A stretch of DNA of 64,000 bases from Edwardsiella ictaluri ATCC 33202 (GTDB taxonomy: Bacteria; Pseudomonadota; Gammaproteobacteria; Enterobacterales; Enterobacteriaceae). How positions within the stretch are numbered: position 1 is the stretch's first letter; each line of letters begins with the position of its first letter. Positions 8,441 through 16,683 of the stretch are shown piece by piece. The notes beneath the pieces were generated by a model. The model was not told where the DNA came from. It was given only the letters and a program-made list of their open reading frames with translations, and made no database searches. The position numbers and the translations under genes are program-made. Location of the stretch: NCBI RefSeq assembly GCF_000264785.1, contig NZ_AFJI01000052.1, positions 1 to 64,000 on the forward strand, written 5' to 3'.

Positions 8441-10483
8441 ATGAACAATTTTTTCCGGGTATCGGCAATCGCCCTGTCGCTGTTTGCAGGTACCGTTTTT
8501 GCAGCGGATGGCGCCGTCAGCGGCGCTATCCAGCTGCCCCAGTTGCATCAGGAACCTCAGCATGCAACGGTCAGTGAACGTGTTACCGCACGTTTTACCC
8601 GCTCCCATTACCGCCAGTTTGACCTCAACGCAGAGTTCTCGAAGAAAATCTTCAACCGTTACCTGAACATGTTGGACTATAACCACAACGTGTTTCTGGC
8701 ATCGGATATCGCCCGCTTCCGCGATCGTGAAAGCAAGCTGGGTGATGAGCTGCGCAGTGGTCAGCTGGATACGGCCTATGCGCTGTTCAATCTGTCTCAG
8801 CAGCGCCGTCTGGAGCGTTACGAGTATGCCCTGACGCTGCTGAAAAAACCGATGAGCTTTGACGGCAGTGACACCATCGACGTCGATCGCAGTAAGGCGC
8901 CGTGGCCGACCAGTGTTGCCGAGCTGGATACTCTTTGGCACGCCAAGGTGAAGTATGACGCGTTGAACCTGAAGCTGACCGGTAAGGACTGGCCGGAGAT
9001 CCAGAAGATCCTGACCAAACGCTATCAGTTTGCCATTAAGCGACTGACCCAGGGCAACAGCGAGGATGTCTTCCAGCTGTTTATGAATGCGTTTGCCCGT
9101 GAGATCGATCCCCATACCAGCTACCTGTCGCCACGCAATACCGAGCAGTTCAATACGGACATGAGCCTGTCGCTGGAGGGCATCGGTGCGGTGTTGCAGC
9201 AGACCGAGGATGACTATACCCAGATTAACTCTCTGGTGGCTGGCGGTCCGGCGGCCAAGAGCAAGGTGCTGAAGGTGGGTGATCGCATCGTGGCGGTGGG
9301 TCAGCCGGGCAAACCGATGGTCGATGTGATCGGCTGGCGTCTGGACGACGTGGTCGCCCTGATCAAAGGGCCAAAGGGCAGCAGGGTGCGTCTGGAGATC
9401 CTGTCGGCGGGTAAAGGCACCAAAACCCGTATCGTCACCCTGACCCGCGAACGCATCCGCTTGGAAGATCGTGCCGTGAAGATGAGTGTCAAAACGGCAG
9501 ACGGTCATAAAATCGGCGTGCTGGATATTCCCGGTTTCTACGTCGGCCTGACGGAGGACGTCAAGGTTCAGCTGCAGAAGCTGGAGAAACAGCATGTGAG
9601 CGCCATCGTCATCGATCTGCGCGGCAATGGGGGCGGTGCCCTGACGGAGGCGGTCTCTCTGTCGGGTCTGTTTATACCCAGCGGGCCGGTGGTGCAGGTG
9701 CGCGATAACGTTGGCAAGGTGCGCGGGGATGAAGATACTGATGGCGTCGTCTACTACAAGGGGCCGCTGGTGGTGCTGGTCGATCGCTTTAGCGCCTCGG
9801 CCTCCGAGATTTTCGCTGCCGCAATGCAGGATTACGATCGTGCCTTGATCGTGGGTGAACCCACCTTCGGAAAGGGAACGGTACAGCAGTACCGGTCAGT
9901 GAATCGCATTTACGATCAGATGTTGCGCCCAGAGTGGCCGGATCTGGGATCGGTGCAGTACACCATTCAGAAGTTTTACCGCATCAACGGTGGCAGCACC
10001 CAGCGGAAAGGGGTAACGCCGGATATCGTGATGCCGACAGGCGTTGATCCGGCGGACACCGGCGAGAGCTTTGAGGATAATGCGTTGCCGTGGGATAGCA
10101 TCAACGCCGCCGTCTATAATAAGGCCGGTGATGTACAGCGCTTTGATCCGCAGCTGATTGTGCTGCACGATGCGCGCATCGCCAAAGATCCCGAGTTCCA
10201 GTACATCGAGCAGGATATTGCCCACTACAAGGCGCTCAAGGCGCGCCGTAACATTGTTTCTCTGAACTACGCTCAGCGCGAGAAGGAGAACAAGGATGAC
10301 GATGCAATTCGTCTGCAGCGGATCAACGCCCGGTTGAAGCTGGCGGGCAAGAAGCCGATCGTCTCGCTGGATGATATTCCCAAGGATTATCAGGAACCCG
10401 ATACCTATCTGAATGAAACAGTAAAAATTGCCGAAGATCTGGCTCTGTTGGAGCAGAAAAGCGCACAGCAGGCTCAGATGTAG
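8441..10483 (+). CDS. prc: carboxy-terminal (tail-specific) protease Prc/Tsp
   Basis: A 680-residue periplasmic serine protease. A signal peptide (residues 1-22, ends TVFA-AD) is followed by a helical N-terminal domain, a PDZ domain (~240-325) and the S41 catalytic domain. The Ser/Lys dyad is visible: Ser453 in FSASASEI and Lys478 in FGKGTVQQ. Prc trims penicillin-binding protein 3, degrades MepS with NlpI and clears C-terminally tagged proteins. Start ATG 8441 was chosen for the signal peptide and GGAGG at 8425-8429; the longer frame from 8393 would overlap proQ. A strong terminator follows. Confidence 0.96.
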   Translation: MNNFFRVSAIALSLFAGTVFAADGAVSGAIQLPQLHQEPQHATVSERVTARFTRSHYRQFDLNAEFSKKIFNRYLNMLDYNHNVFLASDIARFRDRESKLGDELRSGQLDTAYALFNLSQQRRLERYEYALTLLKKPMSFDGSDTIDVDRSKAPWPTSVAELDTLWHAKVKYDALNLKLTGKDWPEIQKILTKRYQFAIKRLTQGNSEDVFQLFMNAFAREIDPHTSYLSPRNTEQFNTDMSLSLEGIGAVLQQTEDDYTQINSLVAGGPAAKSKVLKVGDRIVAVGQPGKPMVDVIGWRLDDVVALIKGPKGSRVRLEILSAGKGTKTRIVTLTRERIRLEDRAVKMSVKTADGHKIGVLDIPGFYVGLTEDVKVQLQKLEKQHVSAIVIDLRGNGGGALTEAVSLSGLFIPSGPVVQVRDNVGKVRGDEDTDGVVYYKGPLVVLVDRFSASASEIFAAAMQDYDRALIVGEPTFGKGTVQQYRSVNRIYDQMLRPEWPDLGSVQYTIQKFYRINGGSTQRKGVTPDIVMPTGVDPADTGESFEDNALPWDSINAAVYNKAGDVQRFDPQLIVLHDARIAKDPEFQYIEQDIAHYKALKARRNIVSLNYAQREKENKDDDAIRLQRINARLKLAGKKPIVSLDDIPKDYQEPDTYLNETVKIAEDLALLEQKSAQQAQM

Positions 10484-10508
10484 GGGTAAGCAGGGCAATG
10501 CTCCAGTG

Positions 10509-10540
10509 AAAAAAGGCGCGTCGCAGGTCGCGCCTTTTTT
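10509..10540 (+). terminator. rho-independent terminator of proQ-prc
   Basis: AGGCGCG, an 8-base loop and CGCGCCT form a GC-rich stem flanked by A- and T-runs of six bases, directly downstream of prc. The flanking A-run makes it potentially bidirectional. Confidence 0.85.
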
Positions 10541-10610
10541 ATCAGCAGCGCTCGATTTTCATTGTCACAAAATAAGCGGAAGCCTATCGAAAAATATCTA
10601 TTTGTGAGCG

Positions 10611-10624
10611 TTGATCTTTATCAA
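10611..10624. promoter_or_regulatory. perfect FNR-type binding site
   Basis: TTGAT-CTTT-ATCAA matches the FNR consensus (TTGAT-N4-ATCAA) at every defined base. It lies in the 260-base gap between the prc terminator and the end of the RpiR-family gene. No annotated gene starts downstream on either strand: prc runs into the gap from the left and ends there. A -10-like TGTATT at 10644-10649 is roughly where a class II FNR promoter would have it, with transcription starting near 10656 rightward. A small frame (10678-10731) or a small RNA would be the only products. Confidence 0.6.
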
Positions 10625-10677
10625 TCAGATTTTTTCTGATCGGTGTATTGTGCAGCTGATCTGAGGCAAGTGAAACG

Positions 10678-10731
10678 ATGTCTATGAATCGTATATTTGA
10701 TAGAGAAACAGTCAGCTCTGCTGAAAATTAG
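10678..10731 (+). CDS. possible 17-residue small protein downstream of the FNR site
   Basis: ATG 10678 opens a 17-codon frame ending TAG, beginning MSMNRIFDRE. A GAGG lies 11 bases upstream, farther than ideal. There is no similarity I recognise. It is listed only because a perfect FNR site and a -10-like hexamer sit just before it; it may equally be noncoding or the first codons of a lost gene. Confidence 0.2.
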   Translation: MSMNRIFDRETVSSAEN

Positions 10732-10743
10732 CGCATGCCGCCG

Positions 10744-11595
10744 TCAGGCTATATCAGAGTACCGGATTTGCGAGCCTCCCAACTGATGCGCCAGAGCCAC
10801 CACCAGCGACTGCACCAGGCACAGCGTGGCGGACTGGGAGCGAAACGCATCCACCTGCGCCTCTTTTACCACGAAACAGAGATCGCTAAAGGTCGCGAGC
10901 GGACTAATCTGGCTGTCCGTAATGACTATCTGCTGAGCACCTACACCGGAGGCAGTTTCGCTGACCAGCACGGTTTCCTCCGCGTAGGGGGAGAAGCTGA
11001 TGGATACCACAATATCGCGCGACTTGATGCGATTGATCTGCTCGTGCAGCATCCCGCCCATGCCGTCGAGCAGGATCGGGCGACAGTCGAGGTGGCTCAG
11101 CGCGTAGGTTAAGTAGGCGGCAACGCTGAATGAGCGCCGTAATCCGACAATGTAGATGGTGTCGGCTTCCGCCAGCAGCGCCACCGCACGCTGCAGCATC
11201 TCCGGTTCGGTACGGGCGGCCAAGTGCTGCAGCGCCTGGGCATTGGAGCGGGCAAACTCCTGCAGGATCTCCAGCGGCGTTTCCGGTACGGCTCCGCTCT
11301 CCATTTCACGGAACATTCGCGCACGGTCGCTGTAGCTGGCGGTCTCCTCCATCAGATTCATTCGAAACAGCTGTTTCATTTCGTTGAATCCATTGAAATC
11401 AAAGGCATTGGCAAAGCGGATAAGCGTTGATGGCGGCACCCCGGCGCGTTCAGCGATGACGGCAACCGTATCGAAAGCCACGCTGTTGGTATTGTCCAGT
11501 ACGTAGCGGGATACCTGCTGCAGCCTTTTACTCAGGCTATCATAACGGTCGCGGATCTGTTGCTGTAGCTCATTCAGGCTGGATGCTGTCGTCAT
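10744..11595 (-). CDS. MurR/RpiR-family transcriptional regulator
   Basis: A 283-residue regulator with an N-terminal RpiR helix-turn-helix (~1-80; AERAGVPPSTLIRFANAFDFNGFNEMK is split here only for description) and a C-terminal SIS sugar-phosphate-binding domain (~125-265; YIVGLRRSF and GMGG, then VVSISFSPY). Such proteins sense phosphosugars and control sugar catabolism genes. The nearest catabolic genes are kduD-kduI, about 0.8 kb upstream on the same strand, so control of uronate breakdown is possible but unproven. The 5' region carries a 40-bp tandem repeat. Not close to any named regulator I can be sure of. Confidence 0.85.
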   Translation of the reverse strand: MTTASSLNELQQQIRDRYDSLSKRLQQVSRYVLDNTNSVAFDTVAVIAERAGVPPSTLIRFANAFDFNGFNEMKQLFRMNLMEETASYSDRARMFREMESGAVPETPLEILQEFARSNAQALQHLAARTEPEMLQRAVALLAEADTIYIVGLRRSFSVAAYLTYALSHLDCRPILLDGMGGMLHEQINRIKSRDIVVSISFSPYAEETVLVSETASGVGAQQIVITDSQISPLATFSDLCFVVKEAQVDAFRSQSATLCLVQSLVVALAHQLGGSQIRYSDIA

Positions 11596-11663
11596 TTTAC
11601 CCCCATAGCGTAGTTCTCTGATTCTAAACGCTACAGCGTATTTTTTAAATGGACTGCCCCCAA

Positions 11664-11743
11664 AACTATAGGGCAGGATCGTCTACCGGGGCGGGGTCAG
11701 TCCAACTATAGGGCAGGATCGTCTATCGGGGTGGGTGCAGTCC
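11664..11743. repeat. tandem repeat, two 40-bp copies upstream of the RpiR-family gene
   Basis: Two adjacent 40-bp units (11664-11703 and 11704-11743) begin AACTATAGGGCAGGATCG and end CAGTCC; they differ at only four or five bases. A GGACTGCCCCC just to the left (11651-11661) is an inverted match to the repeat ends. The block is about 70 bp upstream of the regulator's start, so it could be its operator region or a relic of insertion-sequence ends. I do not recognise the unit. Confidence 0.8.
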
Positions 11744-11820
11744 GGTTTTTCTCTGCAAGGATTGCCCCTCGCCACTTGCGTGATGTTTCCGGGGGCAATG
11801 ATATTGTCCGATCACAGGTT

Positions 11821-12072
11821 TTATGCCGGAAGATAGCGAATGGAATGCTCTGCCGTATCTCCCTGAGCGTCAATAATCAGACTCCACAGACCGCTGAAGG
11901 GGATGCTGAGGTAGAGCTCCCCATAGGAGGGTTGGTTGACAGAGGCCGTTGCACTGGCCTGTTGAAGGTGTGGATTTTCATCGCTGGCCAGATGAACAGA
12001 GAACGCATGGGCACAGCGTACAATCAGCGTATCGCCGCCGAACAGATTAAGATGGGTGTGAACGACCGACAT
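11821..12072 (-). CDS. DUF1883 family protein
   Basis: An 83-residue protein. The pattern, with GGDTLIVRC near the start, SYGELYLSIPFSGLWSLIID in the middle and SIRYLP at the end, matches my memory of DUF1883, a short beta-rich domain of unknown function sometimes fused to TIR domains. Start ATG 12072 is supported by GGAGG at 12078-12082; the frame extends farther upstream, but without an RBS. It is monocistronic and has a perfect CRP site 52 bases upstream, implying carbon-source control. Confidence 0.7.
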   Translation of the reverse strand: MSVVHTHLNLFGGDTLIVRCAHAFSVHLASDENPHLQQASATASVNQPSYGELYLSIPFSGLWSLIIDAQGDTAEHSIRYLPA

Positions 12073-12123
12073 GACGAACCTCCAGCAGTAAGGAATCGAA
12101 TAAGCAAGGTATTGGTAATTTAT

Positions 12124-12139
12124 TGTGATAGCACTCACA
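12124..12139 (-). promoter_or_regulatory. perfect CRP half-site pair upstream of the DUF1883 gene
   Basis: TGTGA-TAGCAC-TCACA has both consensus half-sites with the correct 6-base spacer. It lies 52-67 bases upstream of the DUF1883 start codon, a position that fits CRP activation. The rest of the 12140-12395 gap contains no further recognisable feature except a GC-rich inverted repeat near the kduD end. Confidence 0.7.
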
Positions 12140-12395
12140 TAAGTGAGTTTTCATAGAAGCAAAAGTCTGGCGATTAAATAATGACCAATATCAATCTTTG
12201 TACAGGTATTATCGGTGTTACGCTGATGGCTTAAGCGATAAGAAATACTTATCAGCTCGCGCCGTGCAGATCTGGGGGCCGTGCCCGGTGTGGCTGTCGT
12301 ATGGGGGAGGTGCGGTTGCGCTGCCCGCGTTTCTCAATCAAACCGGGCAAGGAGAGTGCGGAGGGCCCAGCGTCAGCGCAGCACCCTCCCAACGG

Positions 12396-13157
12396 TTAGC
12401 GGGCCAGCCAGCCCCCGTCAACGGCCAGGGTATAACCGTTGACATAGTCGGATGCCGGGGATGAGAGGAAGACCACCGGCCCCATCAGATCCTGCGGCAG
12501 GCCCCAGCGCGCTGCAGGAATACGCTCCAGGATCTCCTTGTTGCGGGATTCGTCGCTGCGCAGCTGCTGGGTGTTATTGGTGGCCATGTAGCCCGGCGCA
12601 ATGGCGTTGACGTTGATGCCGTGCTTGGCCCACTCGTTGGCCAGCAGGCGGGTAACCCCCATCACCGCGCTCTTGGATGCGGTGTAAGAGGGGACCCGGA
12701 TCCCCCCCTGGAACGAGAGCATGGAGGCGATGTTGATGATCTTGCCGCCCTGTCCCTGCGCAATAAACTGACGCGCCACGGCCTGCGACAGGAAGAAAAC
12801 GCTCTTAATGTTCAGGTTCATCACGTCGTCCCAGTCCTTTTCGCTGAACTCCAGCGCATCCTGACGGCGGATGATCCCGGCATTGTTCACCAGAATATCG
12901 ATATGACCACAGGCGGCGACGGCCTGGGACACCAGATCCGGGATCACCGCCTGATCGCGCAGGTCAGCGGTCAGGCTGACAAACTGGCGTCCCAGTGCGC
13001 GCACCTTTTCTGCGGTCTCCGTCGGCTCGACCACGTTGACGCCGACGATATCGCAGCCGGCCTGCGCCAGACCCAGCGCCATGCCCTGACCCAGACCGGT
13101 ATCGCACCCGGTCACCATCGCAACTTTACCCTGCAGAGAGAATGTATCCAGAATCAT
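12396..13157 (-). CDS. kduD: 2-dehydro-3-deoxy-D-gluconate 5-dehydrogenase
   Basis: A 253-residue short-chain dehydrogenase. The NAD-binding motif TGCDTGLGQG is at residues 17-26, NNAG at 91-94, and the catalytic Ser145, Tyr158 and Lys162 (YTASK) are intact. KduD interconverts 2,5-diketo-3-deoxygluconate and KDG in the breakdown of unsaturated galacturonates from pectin or of hexuronates from host glycosaminoglycans. It follows kduI by 65 bases on the same strand, the usual pairing. Confidence 0.95.
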   Translation of the reverse strand: MILDTFSLQGKVAMVTGCDTGLGQGMALGLAQAGCDIVGVNVVEPTETAEKVRALGRQFVSLTADLRDQAVIPDLVSQAVAACGHIDILVNNAGIIRRQDALEFSEKDWDDVMNLNIKSVFFLSQAVARQFIAQGQGGKIINIASMLSFQGGIRVPSYTASKSAVMGVTRLLANEWAKHGINVNAIAPGYMATNNTQQLRSDESRNKEILERIPAARWGLPQDLMGPVVFLSSPASDYVNGYTLAVDGGWLAR

Positions 13158-13222
13158 GCCTTTTATCCTTTAATTGGCGCGCCGGCATCCCCGCCGACGT
13201 GCGGATGAATGAAAAATAACGG

Positions 13223-14059
13223 TTAGCGCAAATCGGTAATGGCGAGGTGGTCCATATCGTCAAAAACCTGGTTTTCCCCCACCATGCCCCAGATAAAGGT
13301 GTAGGCCCGGGTGCCGACGCCCGAATGGATAGACCAGCTGGGGGAGATCACGGCCTGTTCGTTGCGCATCACGATATGCCGCGTCTCCTGCGGTTCTCCC
13401 ATCATGTGGAATACGCAGCTGTCCGGCGCCATATTGAAATAGAAGTAAACCTCCATGCGGCGCTCATGGGTGTGGCACGGCATGGTATTCCACAGGTTGC
13501 CCTCTTCAAGCTCCGTCAGACCCATCGACAGCTGACAGGTCGGCAGCACCTCCGGCACCATGTATTTATTGATGGTACGGCGGTTGCTGCTCTTGGTATC
13601 GCCCAAGGTCTGCGGAGAGACTTCAGCCGGAGTGATCTTGCGGTTTGGGTAGTGGGTATGGGCCGGCGCGCAGTTGTAGTAGAACTTGGCCGGGCAGGCG
13701 CTATCCAGGCTGGCGAAACGCAGGTCGCGGGCGCCCTGGCCGACATACAGCGCCTCACGCGGGCCGATTTCATAGCACTTACCGTCGACGTCAATGGTGC
13801 CGGGGCCGCCGATATTGATAACGCCCAGCTCGCGGCGCTCAAGAAAATAGCCGACGCCCAGCTGCTTTCCCACCTCGTTGCCGATAGAGACACTCTGCGT
13901 CACGGGCATGATGCCACCGACGATTATGCGATCGATATGGCTGTAGACCATGGTATAGCGATCGGCGTCGAAGACGGTATCGATGAGAAACTCACGACGC
14001 AGACCGGCGGTGTCGAGCTGCTTCGCGTGATCGCTGTGGATGCTTTGACGGACTTCCAT
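13223..14059 (-). CDS. kduI: 5-dehydro-4-deoxy-D-glucuronate isomerase
   Basis: A 278-residue cupin-type zinc isomerase (E. coli KduI 278). The metal-binding cluster [14 protein letters not shown] (His-x-His...Glu) and the later [11 protein letters not shown] His are present. It converts 5-keto-4-deoxyuronate to 2,5-diketo-3-deoxygluconate, the step before KduD. First gene of the kduID unit; a KdgR-like palindrome lies about 110 bases upstream. Confidence 0.96.
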   Translation of the reverse strand: MEVRQSIHSDHAKQLDTAGLRREFLIDTVFDADRYTMVYSHIDRIIVGGIMPVTQSVSIGNEVGKQLGVGYFLERRELGVINIGGPGTIDVDGKCYEIGPREALYVGQGARDLRFASLDSACPAKFYYNCAPAHTHYPNRKITPAEVSPQTLGDTKSSNRRTINKYMVPEVLPTCQLSMGLTELEEGNLWNTMPCHTHERRMEVYFYFNMAPDSCVFHMMGEPQETRHIVMRNEQAVISPSWSIHSGVGTRAYTFIWGMVGENQVFDDMDHLAITDLR

Positions 14060-14168
14060 TTTTACCTCGTTATGCTCAGTAACACCCGACGGGCTCAGGC
14101 TCAGGCATTGGGCCGATCCCGTGTGCTGATGAGGATCCTAACTCAATCCTTGCAGGGCTTCAATACAA

Positions 14169-14189
14169 AATGAAATACTGTTTTGATTT
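14169..14189 (-). promoter_or_regulatory. candidate KdgR operator for kduI
   Basis: AATGAAATACTGTTTTGATTT resembles the KdgR box (GAAA-N6-TTTCA with A/T flanks); one arm base differs. It lies 110-130 bases upstream of kduI, where KdgR-controlled pectin and uronate genes carry their operators. Written from memory of the consensus. Confidence 0.4.
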
Positions 14190-14331
14190 TTTAGAATCAT
14201 GATTGCATTTTTATGGAATTCCCCGGAGGCTCCGGATCCCGTGGCCACCAGACAGTGGTTTCGTGGGGGGAGGGATGATTTTTAGCGGTTGTGCCGTGCC
14301 TTGCTTTTGAGATAACGGGGTAGCGTGGAGG

Positions 14332-14346
14332 TTTAAAATAATTTAC
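14332..14346 (-). promoter_or_regulatory. candidate CpxR box upstream of the first spy-like gene
   Basis: On the minus strand GTAAA-TTATT-TTAAA matches the CpxR consensus (GTAAA-N5-GTAAA) except at one base. It is about 126 bases before the spy-like start, in a divergent 412-base gap shared with kduI. Spy-family genes are known Cpx/Bae targets, which supports the call. Confidence 0.3.
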
Positions 14347-14471
14347 GTGAATGCGCTGTCATTAGCGGGCTGAGGGGGTAAGCTCATTCCATAGGCAGTT
14401 TCCGTGCGCATGAGGGCTGCCATGGGAGGCCTCATGCGCAGTAAGACGCTGGAATCGACAAGGAGCAAAAA

Positions 14472-14987
14472 ATGAGAAAATTGACGGTGATGGCGCTGGC
14501 GGCGTCGCTGGCGCTGGGCGTGGGGGCGGCCTGGGCACAGCCGCAGCAGGATGACGATACGCCGCCCTGCTGGCAGGACGGCGGTATGATGATGGGCTCT
14601 GGCTATCACCATATGATGTGGCGCGCCGGTCATCATGGACGCTACCGTGGTGGTATGTTTGATGGATTGACGCTCAGCGATGCGCAGCGTCAGCAGATGC
14701 GGGATATCGCGCGCCAGTATGCCGCTCAGAGCGACAGCGCCGCCTGGCACGATGCCTTTAAACAGCGCCAGCAGATCATTACCGGCGACAAATTTGACGA
14801 AAATGCCGTGCGTGCGCAGCTGGACGCCTCAGGCGCCAAGCGCAATCAGCAGCTGGTTCAGCGTTTGAAGATGGATCACCAGATGTACAACGTGCTGACG
14901 CCGGAGCAGAAAAAGGCCTTTAACGATAGCGCCGAGCGCGGTCTGCAGCAGATGCAGCAATATCACGATCGCGGGATGCATCAATAA
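14472..14987 (+). CDS. Spy/CpxP-family periplasmic chaperone (Spy paralogue)
   Basis: A 171-residue protein with a signal peptide (1-22, GVGAAWAQ) and a His/Met-rich N-terminal stretch (GGMMMGSGYHHMMWRAGHH). Two LTxxQ motifs, LTLSDAQRQQ and LTPEQKKAF, define the Spy/CpxP family. These form cradle-shaped dimers that hold unfolding proteins in the periplasm under envelope stress. It is a neighbour and paralogue of the spy gene at 15369. The Met/His-rich region could bind metal (copper or zinc are Cpx inducers); this is inference. The closest named match is Spy rather than CpxP. Confidence 0.88.
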   Translation: MRKLTVMALAASLALGVGAAWAQPQQDDDTPPCWQDGGMMMGSGYHHMMWRAGHHGRYRGGMFDGLTLSDAQRQQMRDIARQYAAQSDSAAWHDAFKQRQQIITGDKFDENAVRAQLDASGAKRNQQLVQRLKMDHQMYNVLTPEQKKAFNDSAERGLQQMQQYHDRGMHQ

Positions 14988-15003
14988 ATTAAGCGGATGG
15001 GGC

Positions 15004-15020
15004 GCCCCGCACCGCGGGGC
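15004..15020 (+). terminator. GC-rich hairpin after the spy-like gene
   Basis: GCCCCGC-ACC-GCGGGGC is a perfect 7-bp stem 16 bases after the stop codon. Only a weak T-rich stretch follows, so termination may be partial. Confidence 0.4.
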
Positions 15021-15368
15021 TCTGATCAGTTTCAGCGAATTATCGGGGTTGTGCTGTATTTTTAACTGGATTAATTAATATTTTTCCTATGTAATTCTAT
15101 TATCCCGCGCCGCGCTGGCAATTTTATTTACGGTGCGCCCGCTGACCGTGTCGGCATTGCCTTGCGCCGCGGTGGTGGCAGGGGATACGCCAGCGCAATA
15201 GCCAATTTTATCCCGACTCTTCATAATTAATCCATAATTAAGCTATTTCGCGTAATTCTGCTTTCAGTTATTTACACTGGATATAAGTACTTGAACTCTT
15301 TTCCGCTAAATTTATTTCCAGACACACGGCGAAATTACCGAACATAAATTGATACAGAGGAATTCTCA
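15021..15368 (+). other. AT-rich upstream region of spy
   Basis: About 350 bases without a gene. The second half is AT-rich with repeated ATAATTAA motifs (about 15222-15241). A TTTAC preceded at 5 bases by CTTTC (15265-15280 region) is a poor CpxR-like match. The spy promoter must lie here; no -10/-35 pair stands out. An RBS, GAGGA, precedes the ATG. Confidence 0.4.
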
Positions 15369-15887
15369 ATGCGTAAAATGACGGCACTCCTTCTTGCTTC
15401 GACCCTGGCGTTGGGCGTTGGCGCGGCGAATGCGGCCGATAGTACCGCCGCGCAGGCGCAGAATGGCACGGGTAATGGTAATGGCATGGGGATGATGCAC
15501 CATCAAAATCAGATGATGCAGAAAAAAGGCGCCCGGCACGACGGCGGCATGCTGGCCGGGATCCAGCTGACGCCGGAGCAGCGCCAGCAGATCCGCGACA
15601 TTCGTCTGCAGTTCCGCAGCGCGCACCCGATGCACCATAACGTGGACCACTTTAAGCAGCTGCACCAGCTGGTTGCCAGCGATAAGTTTGATGAGGCGGC
15701 CGCGCGCGCGCAGATTGAGGCCAACAACAAAACGCGTAATGATGCGGCGCTGGCAAGGATGAAGATGGAAAACCAGATCTACAATCTGCTGACCCCGGAG
15801 CAGAAGACGCAGGTTAACCAGAATTTTGAAAAGCGCGTGCAGCTGATGCTGGATCGTCAGGGGAAAATGAATCAGTCCCAGCAGTAA
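15369..15887 (+). CDS. spy: periplasmic ATP-independent chaperone Spy
   Basis: A 172-residue protein with a signal peptide (1-23, ANAAD). The N terminus MRKMTALLLASTLALG is almost that of E. coli Spy, and the family motifs LTPEQRQQIRDIR and YNLLTPEQKTQVN with the following NFEKRV are present. The Asn/Gly/Met/His-rich linker (~30-55) is longer than in E. coli. Spy protects periplasmic proteins from aggregation and is induced by BaeSR and CpxAR during envelope stress or tannin exposure. It is followed by its own terminator. Confidence 0.93.
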   Translation: MRKMTALLLASTLALGVGAANAADSTAAQAQNGTGNGNGMGMMHHQNQMMQKKGARHDGGMLAGIQLTPEQRQQIRDIRLQFRSAHPMHHNVDHFKQLHQLVASDKFDEAAARAQIEANNKTRNDAALARMKMENQIYNLLTPEQKTQVNQNFEKRVQLMLDRQGKMNQSQQ

Positions 15888-15905
15888 CCTTGACGCTGCG
15901 CTGAA

Positions 15906-15930
15906 TAACGCCCCATTGGGGCGTTTTTTT
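15906..15930 (+). terminator. rho-independent terminator of spy
   Basis: ACGCCCC-ATT-GGGGCGT, a 7-bp stem, is followed by seven T, 20 bases after the spy stop codon. Confidence 0.88.
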
Positions 15931-16074
15931 ATGGCGGAAGTAGCGGATAACCACGTCAGATTGCCCGCTACGCAAGACCACTGAGATCTGCGATAGATTA
16001 ACCCGCAGGATGCGCGACGCCAGCGTTGCTGTATCCTGAGTCTGCGGCGTACCGCTTGCCAGAATGGCGATTTG

Positions 16075-16412
16075 CCGGTTTACGGCCCTATCTTGTTGCT
16101 GAGCCGTATCACGACAGGCCTGTCACGCTGGCACATGATGTGGTTTGGGGCTGTATCCTTCGGCACTTCCCGGCCATCGCTGCCCCAGTCGTCGCCGGTG
16201 AGCGTACCGATGTTGAATGGCATAAGGCGTGCCGGTAGCTCCCGGCAGGTTTCATCGGTTCGGGGGCCAAACCTGTAGGCCAGTACACCGCCTGTTTTGG
16301 TGTTGTACGCGTACCAGACCCGCGTTGCCAGGCTTTACTGCCAACGAGGCATCATTTTGTTCATCCAGTTCGCAGATAAGTGCCACATCAGCAGGGGTGA
16401 CGGGAGAAGCGG
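16075..16412 (-). pseudogene. insB: insB remnant (IS1 transposase), frameshifted and truncated
   Basis: ICELDEQ-type start (CELDEQ) is followed in another frame by YAYNTKTGGVLAYRFGPRTD, ETCRELPARLMPFNIG and DDWGSDGREVPKD, the conserved DDE-transposase core of IS1 InsB. The frame ends in an unrelated tail at about 16090. The catalytic Asp of GDDWGS is present, but the C-terminal acidic part is gone, so it is non-functional. Confidence 0.78.
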
Positions 16413-16683
16413 TTATTCGCGTTGGCGCGTGCTTTTTAAAGTCCGGATGACGGTGTCAATGCCAATTTTCAGTGTACTGGCGGTATCGCGAACCCCGGCA
16501 CCCTTGGCGGCATTTCAGTGATCTGCTCCTTTATTCCCGGTTTACGGGCTTCATAAGTGTAAGTGAGTTGAAACACCCGGTGGCAGCCATGGCAGCGAAA
16601 CCGGTCATGGCCTACAGGGTTCTGGCCATGGCGGTAACCTGAGCAGAGTGACAAGGGGGACAATGAACCTTAACGCTGGCCAT
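16413..16683 (-). pseudogene. insA: insA remnant (IS1), two frameshifts
   Basis: From ATG 16683 the start MASVKVHCPPCHSAQV is followed by a one-base loss, then YRHGQNPVGHDRFRCHGCH and VFQLTYTYEARKPG continue in the next frame. After ITEM a second one-base shift leads to GVRDTASTLKIGIDTVIRTL. Cys pairs of the InsA zinc ribbon are kept. The protein would be about 90 residues if the frame were restored; as it stands it is broken. Confidence 0.8.

Noticed and set aside
8375-9595. Long minus-strand frame opposite prc
   Set aside because: It is antisense to a well-conserved gene and follows its codon pattern. No RBS or recognisable domain.
16026-16450. Short plus-strand frames downstream of spy
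   Set aside because: They are complementary to the decayed IS1 insB and insA sequences.
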